From Deltaproteobacteria bacterium (GTDB lineage: Bacteria > Bdellovibrionota_C > UBA2361 > J135): 64,000 nucleotides of DNA. Below are positions 19,007-27,644 of this stretch, one piece after another. Below the pieces are notes generated by a model. It did no database searches, was not told the origin of the DNA, and was given only the letters and a program-made list of their open reading frames with translations. Every line of letters starts with the position of its first letter. Position 1 is the first letter of the stretch. Position numbers and translations under genes: made by a program. The stretch is taken from NCBI GenBank assembly GCA_020635175.1, contig JACKAH010000005.1, positions 1-64,000 on the forward strand, written 5' to 3'.

Positions 19007-20212
19007 ATGGCTGCATCCCCATATGTCGAGTTAGTAAGGCTTTTTAGAATTGTGCAAAGACGCAATCGTGCCGTCCTACATGTTGGTAGCGGCGTGCTTA
19101 CCTTAGCTGAGTCTCACTTGTTAACAGAGCTTAACGCCAATGGAAGTCTTACTGCTTCTGACTTATGCGAACTTACCAAATTAAACAAACAAAATGTCTC
19201 TCGACTTTTAAAAAATCTGGAGAACTCTGGCTACCTCTCATCGAAGTTGAACAAAAGTGACCAAAGGCAGAAGGTACTAAAACTTACGGCAAAGGGAAAA
19301 TCAGCGGTGTTAAGTGTTGATAAAGATACCAACGCTAGACTTAACAAACTGATAGATGGATTGAGCGTAAAGCAAAGAGGTGAAGTTGAAAGTTTTTTCA
19401 AACAAATAGCAGATGGGTTCTCCATACCAACGATCAAAAAAAGACCTAGTGACAAAGGTCTTCGTGTTCAAATTCGACGCATAACTAGAGCGTTTGGCCT
19501 TTTGGGATCTAATGTTTTTGAATCAAATTTATCTTCTCTGGACTGGCATTTACTTGCTGAAATTTTTGAAGCTAAGACTGGGCTAGGAATAAAGGAGCTG
19601 ACACAAGTTTTAGGAGTTAAACAGACAACTATATCTCAAGCAATTAAACGTCTTGAAGCTAGACAATTAATAGCAAGACATAACGATCCGAACGACCTAC
19701 GCAGATCAATAATTGCACTAACATTTAAGGGACAACAAAAACTTGAAGAGATTTCAAATCAAGGTGGTAGCTTGCTTGAAAAGGCTCTTAGCAACCTTAG
19801 CGCAGATGAATGTAAAACATTGATTAAATATTTAACGACAATGGCAGGCATTGAAAGCGTCACACCACAATTTGCTCTAAAGCGATTAAAGGGAGATAAC
19901 GCACTTAAGCGGGCTAGAAAAATGGCGATTGAATTCTATGCAACCTGCAAGGGTGACATGGATATCCCAGGAGTGCTATTTTCAGATGATAGTTATGTCC
20001 TTGCATGTTTCGTTGAGCGTGAATTAGCTGCAGCGATTGAGTTTAAACACAACTCTAGTAAGAAACTGGTAGCATGCAATTTGGTCTTTGATAGAGAGGC
20101 CATATCCCCAACTACTGCAGAACGCTTTGCCAATGATGCACTCAGATTTATTCAACACGAGCTGCAACCAGCTAAGATAAACATCCATGATTCTGCCAAG
20201 TTACGTCTTTAA
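19007..20212 (+). CDS. Tandem MarR-type winged-helix protein, 401 aa
   Basis: Two MarR-like winged helices are visible. The first is at residues ~25-105 (LTASDLCELTKLNKQNVSRLLKNLENSGYL, then DQRQKVLKLTAKG). The second is at ~185-260 (IKELTQVLGVKQTTISQAIKRLEARQLIAR, then LRRSIIALTFKGQQKL). MarR proteins normally carry one domain and dimerise; here one chain could form the dimer. The remaining ~120 residues resemble neither and could be a small-molecule domain. With the GNAT-nitrilase directly upstream, it is a plausible regulator of, or companion to, that enzyme. Confidence 0.75.
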   Translation: MAASPYVELVRLFRIVQRRNRAVLHVGSGVLTLAESHLLTELNANGSLTASDLCELTKLNKQNVSRLLKNLENSGYLSSKLNKSDQRQKVLKLTAKGKSAVLSVDKDTNARLNKLIDGLSVKQRGEVESFFKQIADGFSIPTIKKRPSDKGLRVQIRRITRAFGLLGSNVFESNLSSLDWHLLAEIFEAKTGLGIKELTQVLGVKQTTISQAIKRLEARQLIARHNDPNDLRRSIIALTFKGQQKLEEISNQGGSLLEKALSNLSADECKTLIKYLTTMAGIESVTPQFALKRLKGDNALKRARKMAIEFYATCKGDMDIPGVLFSDDSYVLACFVERELAAAIEFKHNSSKKLVACNLVFDREAISPTTAERFANDALRFIQHELQPAKINIHDSAKLRL

Positions 20213-20313
20213 TTTGCATCAGCTATAAGCAACAAATTAGATCTTTAAGCTCATAACAATCGAGAATTACTCAATATTAGAAAAATTCAGATTCATGCTA
20301 GAGGTTTATAGTT

Positions 20314-21765
20314 TTGCACGACGATAGAGGCATTGATCAATTAGAGCCAGACCTTTGCGTTAGCAGTATTGCCCTGCATCAACTTGAAAGCTTGCAGGTA
20401 GATGGATTTGTTCTCTCAGAGCTTAGGCTTCTGGGATCTATACTTGATCAGTTCAACCAAAACTGTAATCTCTGCGCCGAACTTGAGCCAGGAGAGTATA
20501 GGTTGAGAATCGATCAGCAATTGCAAGATCTTTCGCAGCGCCTTGAGATAATACATTCAGCACTTCAAACTGAGTTTGGAGATAATCATCGATATAATTC
20601 AGTTTATGATCTGATAAGCGCAGTAAGAACTTGGTGCGATAACTTCTGGGGATGGAGAGAGGATGTCTATGAAAATACCGAGGGCATGCTTGGTCTTATA
20701 AATCGAGAATACCAATATACATTAACCCAGGCTAAAAGAAGCGCTGGCTCACAAACAATACCATTAGCCGTAGATTGTTTAGAGTTTGATGTAGCCTATT
20801 CTAGGCCAAGTAGCTCATTATGGGATGCAGTCGAAGAGATCTGCAGTGACTTAGTAATTGATCTCGATTCAATTTGTCCCCAGGAGGGATTCGGTAGGGA
20901 AGTATCTGCGCATGAACTTGCCGATGGGCTTGCAAATCCAGGTGATCGCTTATTTGTTCCACGATTAAACTCAAAACCGATTGGTATTTACCAGATGAAT
21001 GTCGGTCCAGATGCAATCCCTACGCGCGTTAAGGAAGCGCTTAGACTTGCAAAGGCGGATCCCTCAATACTTGCTGAAAGTAGTGGATGGGGGGCAATTG
21101 TCGGGCTATCTAAATCTGGCAGAGAGGAACTGAGACGACATGGTGTTTCTGGTTATTCTTTACTAACTGCAACTGTACTAGAAAGTGCTCGAGGGCAAGG
21201 TTTATATAGATTACTAGGCGAGGTTCGGGTAGGTGCTCAAGCTAATACTGCTCGAGAGAAACATTTAGCCGCAGGATGGGAAACTACTGGGGTTATTTAT
21301 GAGCATAGTGGTCATCCCTACGAAATTCTTATTCTCAGTGCGTACCACAATGTTAGGGAGAGAGTTGCTGAAATTGAACTTGCCGAAGGAGCACTTCCAG
21401 CTCTAACCCCATATTGGCCAGGGCGTGTTCAAAGAGTCGCTGGTATGACTAGTGAGCATTTGGCAGCAAATGCTCGCGACGTTAACGAGCTTCAAATATC
21501 CCTAGAATCATATGCAGAGGAAATAGCTCTTATTAGAGCTAAATTTGAAAAACATGGCCCAATCGAAATTTACGTTACAAACGGTCGTATCTCAATATTA
21601 GTTAAAGACAATGATAGAGCTGTCTCGTTTAAGCAGAAGATTCCAGGTCATGATTTGTGGAAAATTGAGGCGCCAGACCACGACGATAGAGGCTTATCAA
21701 ATCGGATGCGAGCATTAAGAGAACTCGTTACAAACTACGACACTCTAAAAAGAGTCTATTGGTAA
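20314..21765 (+). CDS. Hypothetical protein with GNAT-like C-terminal half, 483 aa
   Basis: The start is a TTG preceded by AGAGG nine bases upstream. Residues ~1-150 are helical and unrecognised. From ~residue 220 the order of motifs (RLFVPRLNSKPIGIYQMNV; GYSLLTATVLESARGQGLYRLL; AGWETTGVIYEHSGHPYEILIL) resembles a GNAT acetyltransferase, with RGQGLYR as the acetyl-CoA loop (Q/RxxGxG/A). The end is again helical. It follows the double-MarR gene by 100 bases, on the same strand, possibly in the same transcript. Confidence 0.6.
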   Translation: MHDDRGIDQLEPDLCVSSIALHQLESLQVDGFVLSELRLLGSILDQFNQNCNLCAELEPGEYRLRIDQQLQDLSQRLEIIHSALQTEFGDNHRYNSVYDLISAVRTWCDNFWGWREDVYENTEGMLGLINREYQYTLTQAKRSAGSQTIPLAVDCLEFDVAYSRPSSSLWDAVEEICSDLVIDLDSICPQEGFGREVSAHELADGLANPGDRLFVPRLNSKPIGIYQMNVGPDAIPTRVKEALRLAKADPSILAESSGWGAIVGLSKSGREELRRHGVSGYSLLTATVLESARGQGLYRLLGEVRVGAQANTAREKHLAAGWETTGVIYEHSGHPYEILILSAYHNVRERVAEIELAEGALPALTPYWPGRVQRVAGMTSEHLAANARDVNELQISLESYAEEIALIRAKFEKHGPIEIYVTNGRISILVKDNDRAVSFKQKIPGHDLWKIEAPDHDDRGLSNRMRALRELVTNYDTLKRVYW

Positions 21766-21773
21766 AGATCGGG

Positions 21774-21796
21774 GCAAGGTTGACCGAAAACCTTGC
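21774..21796 (+). terminator. Hairpin after the GNAT-like gene
   Basis: An 8-bp perfect stem GCAAGGTT / AACCTTGC lies 8 bases past the stop, with only a weak T-run. It also marks the left edge of the small GC-rich unit that follows. Confidence 0.5.
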
Positions 21797-21843
21797 TTAA
21801 AACGCCTATCTTGCGACGCGGCAAGTCGATCAGGCTTGGCTGC

Positions 21844-22101
21844 TCAGTCAGAAGCTGAGAGAAGGCCATTCTTGAGATCGGTATCGCAACTACGACAGTA
21901 GCGCGCCACCGGACTGAAGTCGCTCTCCGAGCGCACATCGTGGGTGATGCCACACATCTGGCAGTTGTAGCGCATGCTCATCCCAGCCCGAGCACTTCGC
22001 TCGTATGCTGCGTTGTTAGCCCGATCCTTCTTCCCCTTCTCCCTGCGCTTGGCTAGACCAGCCAGCGCAGCTTCACGAGCGGAGTCCTTACCTGTCATCA
22101 C
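21844..22101 (-). CDS. Small zinc-ribbon protein, GC-rich, 85 aa
   Basis: The first ~40 residues are basic and helical (KDSAREAALAGLAKRREKGKKDRANNAAYERS). A four-cysteine knuckle pair follows, CQMCG ... CRSCD, typical of a zinc ribbon. It could bind nucleic acid, but no family is recognised. An AGGGAGA-type ribosome site lies just upstream of the ATG. The gene is one short GC-rich island between AT-rich genes. Confidence 0.6.
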   Translation of the reverse strand: MMTGKDSAREAALAGLAKRREKGKKDRANNAAYERSARAGMSMRYNCQMCGITHDVRSESDFSPVARYCRSCDTDLKNGLLSASD

Positions 22102-22513
22102 AGTCTCCCTTCAGATTGTGGAGTCTGGGCAGTTGCCTTGCCAACCTAAGTTACAACCTCAGTGAAATTGGTCTTCGGTCTACCCACCAGCAAGGCTACA
22201 CTCAAACGTTATTTTAGTCATCTTTTTGGTATATTTTTATTTATAACAATTTCAGGACTAATATACATACAATACCTCCCTTACACAGCCCTAAGTGGCT
22301 AAATATGCTGCCCATCTAAAGCTCAGACTGTCTTTAAAAAGCCACTCTCTATTAGCAACTAATTGATTTTATTAACATTCGAAGCGGAGTTCTCACTAAT
22401 TGACTAAGAAGCACTCATATAGTGGAATATAATTCCATTTTTAGTATATAAAGCTGACGCGATACTTCATAACATAAATCAAATGACGACAAGCGAGGAC
22501 CTTAGGATATCAG
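22102..22513. other. Intergenic, 412 bases
   Basis: The first ~90 bases are still GC-rich and carry the upstream region of the zinc-ribbon gene; the rest is AT-rich. I see no gene and no strong hairpin. The promoter of the two-gene unit to the right must lie at its end. Confidence 0.4.
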
Positions 22514-22747
22514 ATGAGTAAAGAAAACGAGTCCAGCAACATGTTTGATGAACATGTCTTCCCTAAAAGAATAGCTCCTAAAGCAAAAGGAACAAACTTT
22601 GAGGAAGCTAGATCAAGCGACACCTCAACCAAAGAGCGCTGCCAGAAGCTTCTATCTAAACTTAAAAGTTTGCAGGAAACTATTGAGGAAGTAACTCAGC
22701 ACCAGGCTTTTTTAGAGATAACTGATAAAAAACAAGACGTGGAGTAA
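22514..22747 (+). CDS. Small hydrophilic protein, 77 aa
   Basis: It is a charged, mostly helical protein, with a likely coiled coil over residues ~45-70 (LLSKLKSLQETIEEVTQHQ). It ends three bases before the next start, in one transcript with the LRR-like protein. Unknown function; it may be a partner of that protein. Confidence 0.5.
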   Translation: MSKENESSNMFDEHVFPKRIAPKAKGTNFEEARSSDTSTKERCQKLLSKLKSLQETIEEVTQHQAFLEITDKKQDVE

Positions 22748-22750
22748 AGA

Positions 22751-23800
22751 ATGCATGCTGACTTAGAAAGGATAAAAGAGGAGATAGATTCCATTTCGCA
22801 ACCTTTTACAAGTTTTGTAAGGCATGTAGGAGATGAGGATTTAGTACCTGTATCAAATACTGACAAACTCGAGCAATTATTCCAAAGAGTAGATGCACTA
22901 TGCCAGGACGAATATGCGGGAATAGGGCCTCAATTTATGACTTACAGAGATTGTTTTGATTCCTTAATTTGCCTTACCAAAGATCACCTTGAAAAGATGG
23001 GTGCGCCTGAAAAAATGTACGATGGATGGTTAGATCTCGCGACTGAAACTATCGCAGAGATTCAAGAGGTCTGGAAACTAGCTAAGGAGGCACTTGATGA
23101 GATTACAGAGAATTTAGATATATCGAAGCATGTTGTAAATGGGCACTTAAATTTAGAAATGGCTGACCCAATCTTTTTAGATTCCTTCCTAAACATTTTT
23201 GATTGGGAAAATCAACGAGCTCAACTTGAAGAGGTAAAAGAATTCAGTCTTGTGTACAACTCAATTGACTCAGAGTTGCTATGTCGAATGATCAGAGCAC
23301 TTCCCAACAGAATTGAATCCCTTAGATTGTGGGAGTCCGGACCATACACTCAAGAGGTAATAAATACTTTAGTTAATCATTTTTCACAGATTGATGAGCT
23401 TGATACTGACGATCAAGATGTAACAAAAAGCTTAGCAAAATTCATTGAAAATGGAGTGAGATTTAAAAGACTTTCTTTGGTTGAAATTGATGCTGAAACA
23501 ATTAGCACGATTGCATCACAAAGCCCCGCAGTAAATAAATTATCTTTCACATTCGATCAAGAGAAACTAAACGGGATCTCTGGGGCAAAAGCGCTACTGC
23601 AGCTAAGCTCCATAGGAAGCATAGAGATATATATTAACGAACTGACTGCCCCAACATTTGAAGCACTCGTTGATACACTTACCATCTTACGCGAACAGCA
23701 TGGGGTACGGATCTCGATTATGGACGTTCGCACTGATGAGAGTTTGCTATCAAGCGAAGGACTAAAGAAATTTCAAGCTCTGCCTAACGAAAACCTCTGA
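22751..23800 (+). CDS. Hypothetical protein with LRR-like C-terminal half, 349 aa
   Basis: The N-terminal ~135 residues are helical and acidic. From ~170 the chain shows spaced hydrophobic repeats reminiscent of leucine-rich repeats (VKEFSLVYNSIDSELL; RIESLRLWESGPY; VRFKRLSLVEIDAETI; AVNKLSFTFDQEKL; IGSIEIYINELTAP). No signal peptide is present. GTGGAG, overlapping the end of the upstream gene, serves as ribosome site. Probably protein-binding; the role is unknown. Confidence 0.55.
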   Translation: MHADLERIKEEIDSISQPFTSFVRHVGDEDLVPVSNTDKLEQLFQRVDALCQDEYAGIGPQFMTYRDCFDSLICLTKDHLEKMGAPEKMYDGWLDLATETIAEIQEVWKLAKEALDEITENLDISKHVVNGHLNLEMADPIFLDSFLNIFDWENQRAQLEEVKEFSLVYNSIDSELLCRMIRALPNRIESLRLWESGPYTQEVINTLVNHFSQIDELDTDDQDVTKSLAKFIENGVRFKRLSLVEIDAETISTIASQSPAVNKLSFTFDQEKLNGISGAKALLQLSSIGSIEIYINELTAPTFEALVDTLTILREQHGVRISIMDVRTDESLLSSEGLKKFQALPNENL

Positions 23801-23909
23801 CAAGGAATAGAGTTTCCCGTCAACCACTGGGGAGATTATTATCGTCTCTGTTTTTCTATCAATTATGATGGAGATTCCTCACCTAAAAACCTAAGCAAAA
23901 ATTACGATC

Positions 23910-23941
23910 GGGGGGCAGAGAAAACGCGTCTCTCTACCCCC
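23910..23941 (-). terminator. Terminator of the secreted paralogue pair
   Basis: On the minus strand GGGGGTAGAGA pairs with TCTCTGCCCCC (one mismatch) across a short loop. It is followed, after CGATCGTAA, by a run of T, 11 bases beyond the stop at 23952. Confidence 0.65.
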
Positions 23942-23951
23942 GGGGAGCTTG

Positions 23952-25142
23952 TCAGCCGTTGTTGCTAGGATCTGTCTCTGGAGTGCTAGTCGGATCGGTC
24001 ATCGGACCAATAGTCGGTGGATTGGCTGGACCTTGGGTTCCCGGCTTTCCGGGATTACCCTGAGGAGCACCATCTCGGATCTCTCCGGGGATGTTGCCAG
24101 GCCAGTACAGAGGACCCGGTTCAGACGGAGGGTTTTCAGGATCCCCCGAGGGACCACCTCCTGTGCTTCCACCACCGCGTCCGCCTCCCAATCCCGTGGT
24201 GCCACCGACCGAAATCGGTGCAGGTCCAGGCGTACCCGCGCCTGCTGGCGAAGGACTACCTCCATGAGCACCAGCTCCACAGACACATACGAACCGAAGT
24301 CCGACGTTGTGCTGTGCATCTTCGAGATTGATTCGAACGGTGGAGTTCGCCCACGGCTGTCCAGTCGCGCTGAGACTGCTTGAAACTGTCCCCCGAAGAG
24401 TAACAGTTTCATCAGTCAGGAACTTCTGATCTTGGTGCAGCTGATCAACTTCGAACGTCCAATTGTTGGGTTGAGTGTTGGTGGCGAGTGTCCCCGTACC
24501 ACCCATCGTCACACCAACTCCACCGGTTGAAATGACCACTCCCAGCGGAAATGCACCAGAATACGAGGACCCCGTTGCGGTCTGGCTGAACTGGAGATCA
24601 CTACTCGCCGAGAGTTCCTTGAAGTGAGCTTGGACCAACGCCTGTACGGTGTACTGCGAGTTGCCGCTGCTCTCCCCAGTGAATTTTACAGACGGCTGTG
24701 ACCATCCAGCGATGATCGCTGCCTTCTGATTCATTCCCGAGCATCCAGAGCAGACATCGATGTGTCTGATCCGAATCTGCAACCAGCCGACCGACGTCCT
24801 CGTTCCGAATGAGCCGTGCCCGGAAATCATCCCGGGTGAACTCTGAGGATCAGGATTCGGGCCCTGTGAAGCCGAGATCTCCGCCTCCGCAAATGGACGT
24901 GCGTAGGGCGCTCCCTGAAAGCGATGACCACGGCTGTAGAAGTACGGCGGCACGGCCACCCCGAGTTGAGGTTCCGAAATGGGCAACGAATCCACCGCCC
25001 TGACCATGACGACCCACTTGCACGAGCACGGACTCGGACAAGGAATCGCGTTACTGGTCATCAGTGGTGCGCTACCACCGGATTGACTCGGCGCAATGCC
25101 GCACAGAAGCAAGAGCACGAAGAACATGATGAAGTGTCTCAT
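23952..25142 (-). CDS. GC-rich secreted protein, paralogue 2, 396 aa
   Basis: The signal peptide is followed by PCSCKW near the N-terminus, IDVCSGCSGMNQKAAIIAGWS near residue 140, QKFLTDETV near 240 and RFVCVC near 280. A ~110-residue Pro/Gly-rich tail follows. The same landmarks occur in the same order in the gene upstream, so the two are tandem paralogues. The ATG overlaps the upstream stop as ATGA, indicating translational coupling. No family is recognised. The conserved CSxCSG and CVC pairs suggest disulfides or metal binding outside the cell. G+C content is far above the backbone. Confidence 0.65.
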   Translation of the reverse strand: MRHFIMFFVLLLLCGIAPSQSGGSAPLMTSNAIPCPSPCSCKWVVMVRAVDSLPISEPQLGVAVPPYFYSRGHRFQGAPYARPFAEAEISASQGPNPDPQSSPGMISGHGSFGTRTSVGWLQIRIRHIDVCSGCSGMNQKAAIIAGWSQPSVKFTGESSGNSQYTVQALVQAHFKELSASSDLQFSQTATGSSYSGAFPLGVVISTGGVGVTMGGTGTLATNTQPNNWTFEVDQLHQDQKFLTDETVTLRGTVSSSLSATGQPWANSTVRINLEDAQHNVGLRFVCVCGAGAHGGSPSPAGAGTPGPAPISVGGTTGLGGGRGGGSTGGGPSGDPENPPSEPGPLYWPGNIPGEIRDGAPQGNPGKPGTQGPANPPTIGPMTDPTSTPETDPSNNG

Positions 25143-26236
25143 TGGCTTCCTCCGTTCACGGAACTCTGTTCTTCACTGTTGGAGATCGCCTCAGATCGAG
25201 GCTTGAGAGCGGGCTGGCCTGTGCCGTCGAAACCAATCTCACCACCCATCGGACCATCGAGGATGACGGGCTTCGGTCGTTGCGGCTTCGGTGTGCCCGG
25301 CTCTCCGCTGGGACTGCCAGCACCAGTTGTTCCACCAGTGCCTCTCCCCGTCGTTCCACCAAGTGGCACTGGACCTGGAGTCCCTGAGCCTACCGGAGCA
25401 GGAGCGCCGCTGTGCCCCGACGAGGGATTGCAGACACAAAGGAAGAGCAATCCAGCGTTGTGATCAGCCTTGTTCACCCGAACCTGGCTGTACGCCTGGT
25501 TACCTGGCCAGCCGTCAGCAGAGAGTTGACTCTGAACAGAACCGATCAACTGAAGCACCTCTTCGGTCAGGAACTTCTGCTCCTGCGCAAAGAGCCCGAA
25601 GTGAGGCCGGTTGTTGATCGGGTCGGAGGACGTCGGCAGCGTGATGGTGACACCAGCACCAACGACACTCCCCATGCCAACCCCAACTTCTACGGACGCG
25701 GAGTAGCCGCTGCTCGAAGCGGACTCATTGAATCTGACACTGCTGTCAGCCCCATTGAGTCTTGAGAAATCAGCGAAGATGCGACAGCTGACGTTGTAGT
25801 AGCCAGCAGACTCCGTGCGTCCAGAAAAGTAAACCTCTGGAGCACTCCAGCCGGCAATGATCGCCGCCTTCTGATCTTCCCCTGAGCACATGGAACACGT
25901 GTCGATGTGCACCAAACGTACCCTCATGGTGCCCTTACTCAGGGCCGCCTGAAGTTCCGCGGTGCCGGTGACATAGTCACGTGCCGTAGCGAAGAGGAAG
26001 GGTCTGCCGTTGGCGACATGCTGGGAGCGGCTTGTTGCCTGAGAGATGCCACCGCTGCTCTCGCTGATCGAGGGATCGGCTTCGTCTCTGAAGGTAATCC
26101 GCCACTTGCAGGAACAGGGCACAGCACAGGCAACCGACCCCGATGTCGAGAGGGTTCCTGATGGAGCTTGCCCAAACAGAATGGTGTTGAAGGTCAACAC
26201 CAGCATGCACATGTACATGCAGAAGGAACACTTCAT
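25139..26236 (-). CDS. GC-rich secreted protein, paralogue 1, 365 aa
   Basis: The layout matches its downstream neighbour: signal peptide, PCSCKWRITF, IDTCSMCSGEDQKAAIIAGWS, QKFLTEEVL, LFLCVC, then a Pro/Gly-rich tail. The two proteins are diverged outside these blocks, so the blocks are probably functional. The start at 26236 gives the signal peptide MKCSFCMYMCMLVLTFNTILFG. It is the first gene of a two-gene GC-rich unit. Function unknown. Confidence 0.65.
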   Translation of the reverse strand: MKCSFCMYMCMLVLTFNTILFGQAPSGTLSTSGSVACAVPCSCKWRITFRDEADPSISESSGGISQATSRSQHVANGRPFLFATARDYVTGTAELQAALSKGTMRVRLVHIDTCSMCSGEDQKAAIIAGWSAPEVYFSGRTESAGYYNVSCRIFADFSRLNGADSSVRFNESASSSGYSASVEVGVGMGSVVGAGVTITLPTSSDPINNRPHFGLFAQEQKFLTEEVLQLIGSVQSQLSADGWPGNQAYSQVRVNKADHNAGLLFLCVCNPSSGHSGAPAPVGSGTPGPVPLGGTTGRGTGGTTGAGSPSGEPGTPKPQRPKPVILDGPMGGEIGFDGTGQPALKPRSEAISNSEEQSSVNGGSQ

Positions 26237-26290
26237 GACTTAGAAATCTCCGTCATGTGTTCCAGAAAGAACGCCTTTTTTGATAACCTC

Positions 26291-26491
26291 CTAAGCTATC
26301 AGGCGCACAAATTGCGATAAAGTAAACACAATTAGTGCGCCAAATATATCGAAAACTATGAGATGAGGAACTACCCAGAAGAGGGCGCGTTTGATAAACA
26401 AAGAAGAGCCATACCCAAACTCTTTGCCCGCATTAATGATCTGACACCCTGTAGCCACCAAAAAGTAAAGCATACTATCAAGTGAAATCAA
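26291..26491 (-). CDS. Possible small membrane protein, up to 66 aa
   Basis: There are two hydrophobic stretches and a plausible internal start (MLYFLVATG). There is no clear ribosome site, and the gene lies next to the transposase element, so it may be a remnant. Confidence 0.25.
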   Translation of the reverse strand: MISLDSMLYFLVATGCQIINAGKEFGYGSSLFIKRALFWVVPHLIVFDIFGALIVFTLSQFVRLIA

Positions 26492-26521
26492 CTAGTCAAA
26501 TAAGAAATGGGGACAAGAAAT

Positions 26522-27268
26522 GGGGACAGTTCCTATTTTTTCCGCAACTGTCATAAAACCTAACCGATAACCTTGGCGTATGCCAAGAAAGCCAAGGATA
26601 GTGATTCCAAATCATGCACATCATGTGGTCCAGCGAGGGTCAAGAAAGCAAACCGTCTTCTTTACTAAGGAGGATTATGAGTTCTACTTAAATTGGTTTA
26701 AGGAATACTCAACAAAATACAATATCCAGGTTCTAGCCTATTGTTTAATGAGTAATCATGTACATCACATCTTAATACCTGAAAAGGTAGCAGACCTGTC
26801 AAAATTTCTTAAATCACTTCATGTTAAGTATGCATTTAGAATTAACAAAAGACACGACTGGCAGGGACATCTATGGCAAGAAAGATACTTTTCAACTCCA
26901 ATGGATGAAACTTACATATGGAGCTGTATTAGATATGTAGAAAGAAATCCAGTAGATGCTGGTATTGTTACAGCGGCATGGGATTACGAGTGGTCTAGCG
27001 CAAACTCGCGCTGTAATGGGATAAAGAATTCGCTTCTTAACTACAACCAAAACTGGTCCGAGTTTATCAACCAAAAAAAGAATTGGAAGAAATGGCTCGG
27101 CGAAGAGGAGGATCTTAAAAAGATTGAAAGGATACGAGAAAGAACGCGCCGAGATCTTCCTTGTGGCACTGATCGATTTGTTAACTACTTAGAGCAAAAG
27201 TATCATAGAAGTTTGAAGGTCAAATCGGTCGGAAGGCCAAGAAAGGAATAAAAATAGGAACTGTCCCC
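26522..27268 (+). mobile_element. REP-associated transposase element with 19-bp inverted ends
   Basis: GGGGACAGTTCCTATTTTT at 26522-26540 is the exact reverse complement of 27250-27268. The enclosed gene is an intact Y1 transposase. Just outside the left end AAGAAATGGGGACA is repeated in tandem (26502-26528), a second copy of part of the end. Such ends with this kind of transposase are typical of REP/RAYT single-strand transposition units. Confidence 0.85.
26580..27251 (+). CDS. REP-associated tyrosine transposase (Y1/HUH family), 223 aa
   Basis: It has the hallmarks of the TnpA-REP/RAYT branch of IS200-type transposases: an N-terminal RIVIPNHAHHVVQRG, the metal-binding HUH as SNHVHHILIP, the tyrosine-bearing CIRYVERNPVDAG, and the WSSA block that follows in this family. 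Full length for the family and undisturbed, so probably active. It would nick and join single-stranded DNA at the flanking palindromic ends. The C-terminus GRPRKE is basic. It lies 12 bases from a tRNA gene and interrupts no obvious gene. Confidence 0.92.
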   Translation: MPRKPRIVIPNHAHHVVQRGSRKQTVFFTKEDYEFYLNWFKEYSTKYNIQVLAYCLMSNHVHHILIPEKVADLSKFLKSLHVKYAFRINKRHDWQGHLWQERYFSTPMDETYIWSCIRYVERNPVDAGIVTAAWDYEWSSANSRCNGIKNSLLNYNQNWSEFINQKKNWKKWLGEEEDLKKIERIRERTRRDLPCGTDRFVNYLEQKYHRSLKVKSVGRPRKE

Positions 27269-27279
27269 TTTTTAGAAGA

Positions 27280-27355
27280 TGGTGGACCTAAGCGGGATCG
27301 AACCGCTGACCTCTTGACTGCCAGTCAAGCGCTCTCCCAGCTGAGCTATAGGCCC
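27280..27355 (-). tRNA. tRNA-Ala (anticodon GGC)
   Basis: A complete cloverleaf can be drawn. The acceptor is GGGCCTA/TAGGTCC with one G-U pair, the D arm begins AGCTCAGCTGGGAGAGC, the anticodon stem is CTTGA/TCAAG around the loop CTGGCAG, and the T arm includes GTTCGATCC. The encoded CCA end is at 27280-27282. Confidence 0.95.
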
Positions 27356-27433
27356 ACGAAACAAAAACTCTTTTACTGTTAACCTACATCCACATCTGCT
27401 GGGAGAGCTTTTCGCGCTAGCATCTCCTCCAAG

Positions 27434-27451
27434 CAGCTGAGCTATAGGCCC
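27434..27451 (-). pseudogene. tRNA-Ala 5' fragment (18-bp duplicate)
   Basis: The 18 bases GGGCCTATAGCTCAGCTG, identical to the first 18 of the tRNA at 27338-27355, recur 96 bases upstream of it without the rest of a cloverleaf. The DNA between also holds a piece of the D arm in inverted orientation (GCTGGGAGAGC near 27397). It is a remnant of duplication or of integration at the tRNA. Confidence 0.7.
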
Positions 27452-27644
27452 TGAATTTTGGGAAATACTGATCTACGAAATATCACTAAAAAAATAAAGC
27501 TTTTACCAAAAAAACTCGCAAATAACTTACAGATAATATTGAATTTTTAGGTTTAGCTCTACGTAAGCACTTTTAACTATTGAAAATGCTACTAAACAGC
27601 CGATTACATAACTGTAACTATTGGCAAAATTTTGAGGAAGGCAG

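Noticed and set aside
24809..26243. Several short frames in both directions over the secreted paralogue pair
   Set aside because: All overlap two well-supported coding genes and lack start signals.
27361..27460. Second complete tRNA next to tRNA-Ala
   Set aside because: Only the first 18 bases match; no anticodon or T arm can be folded.
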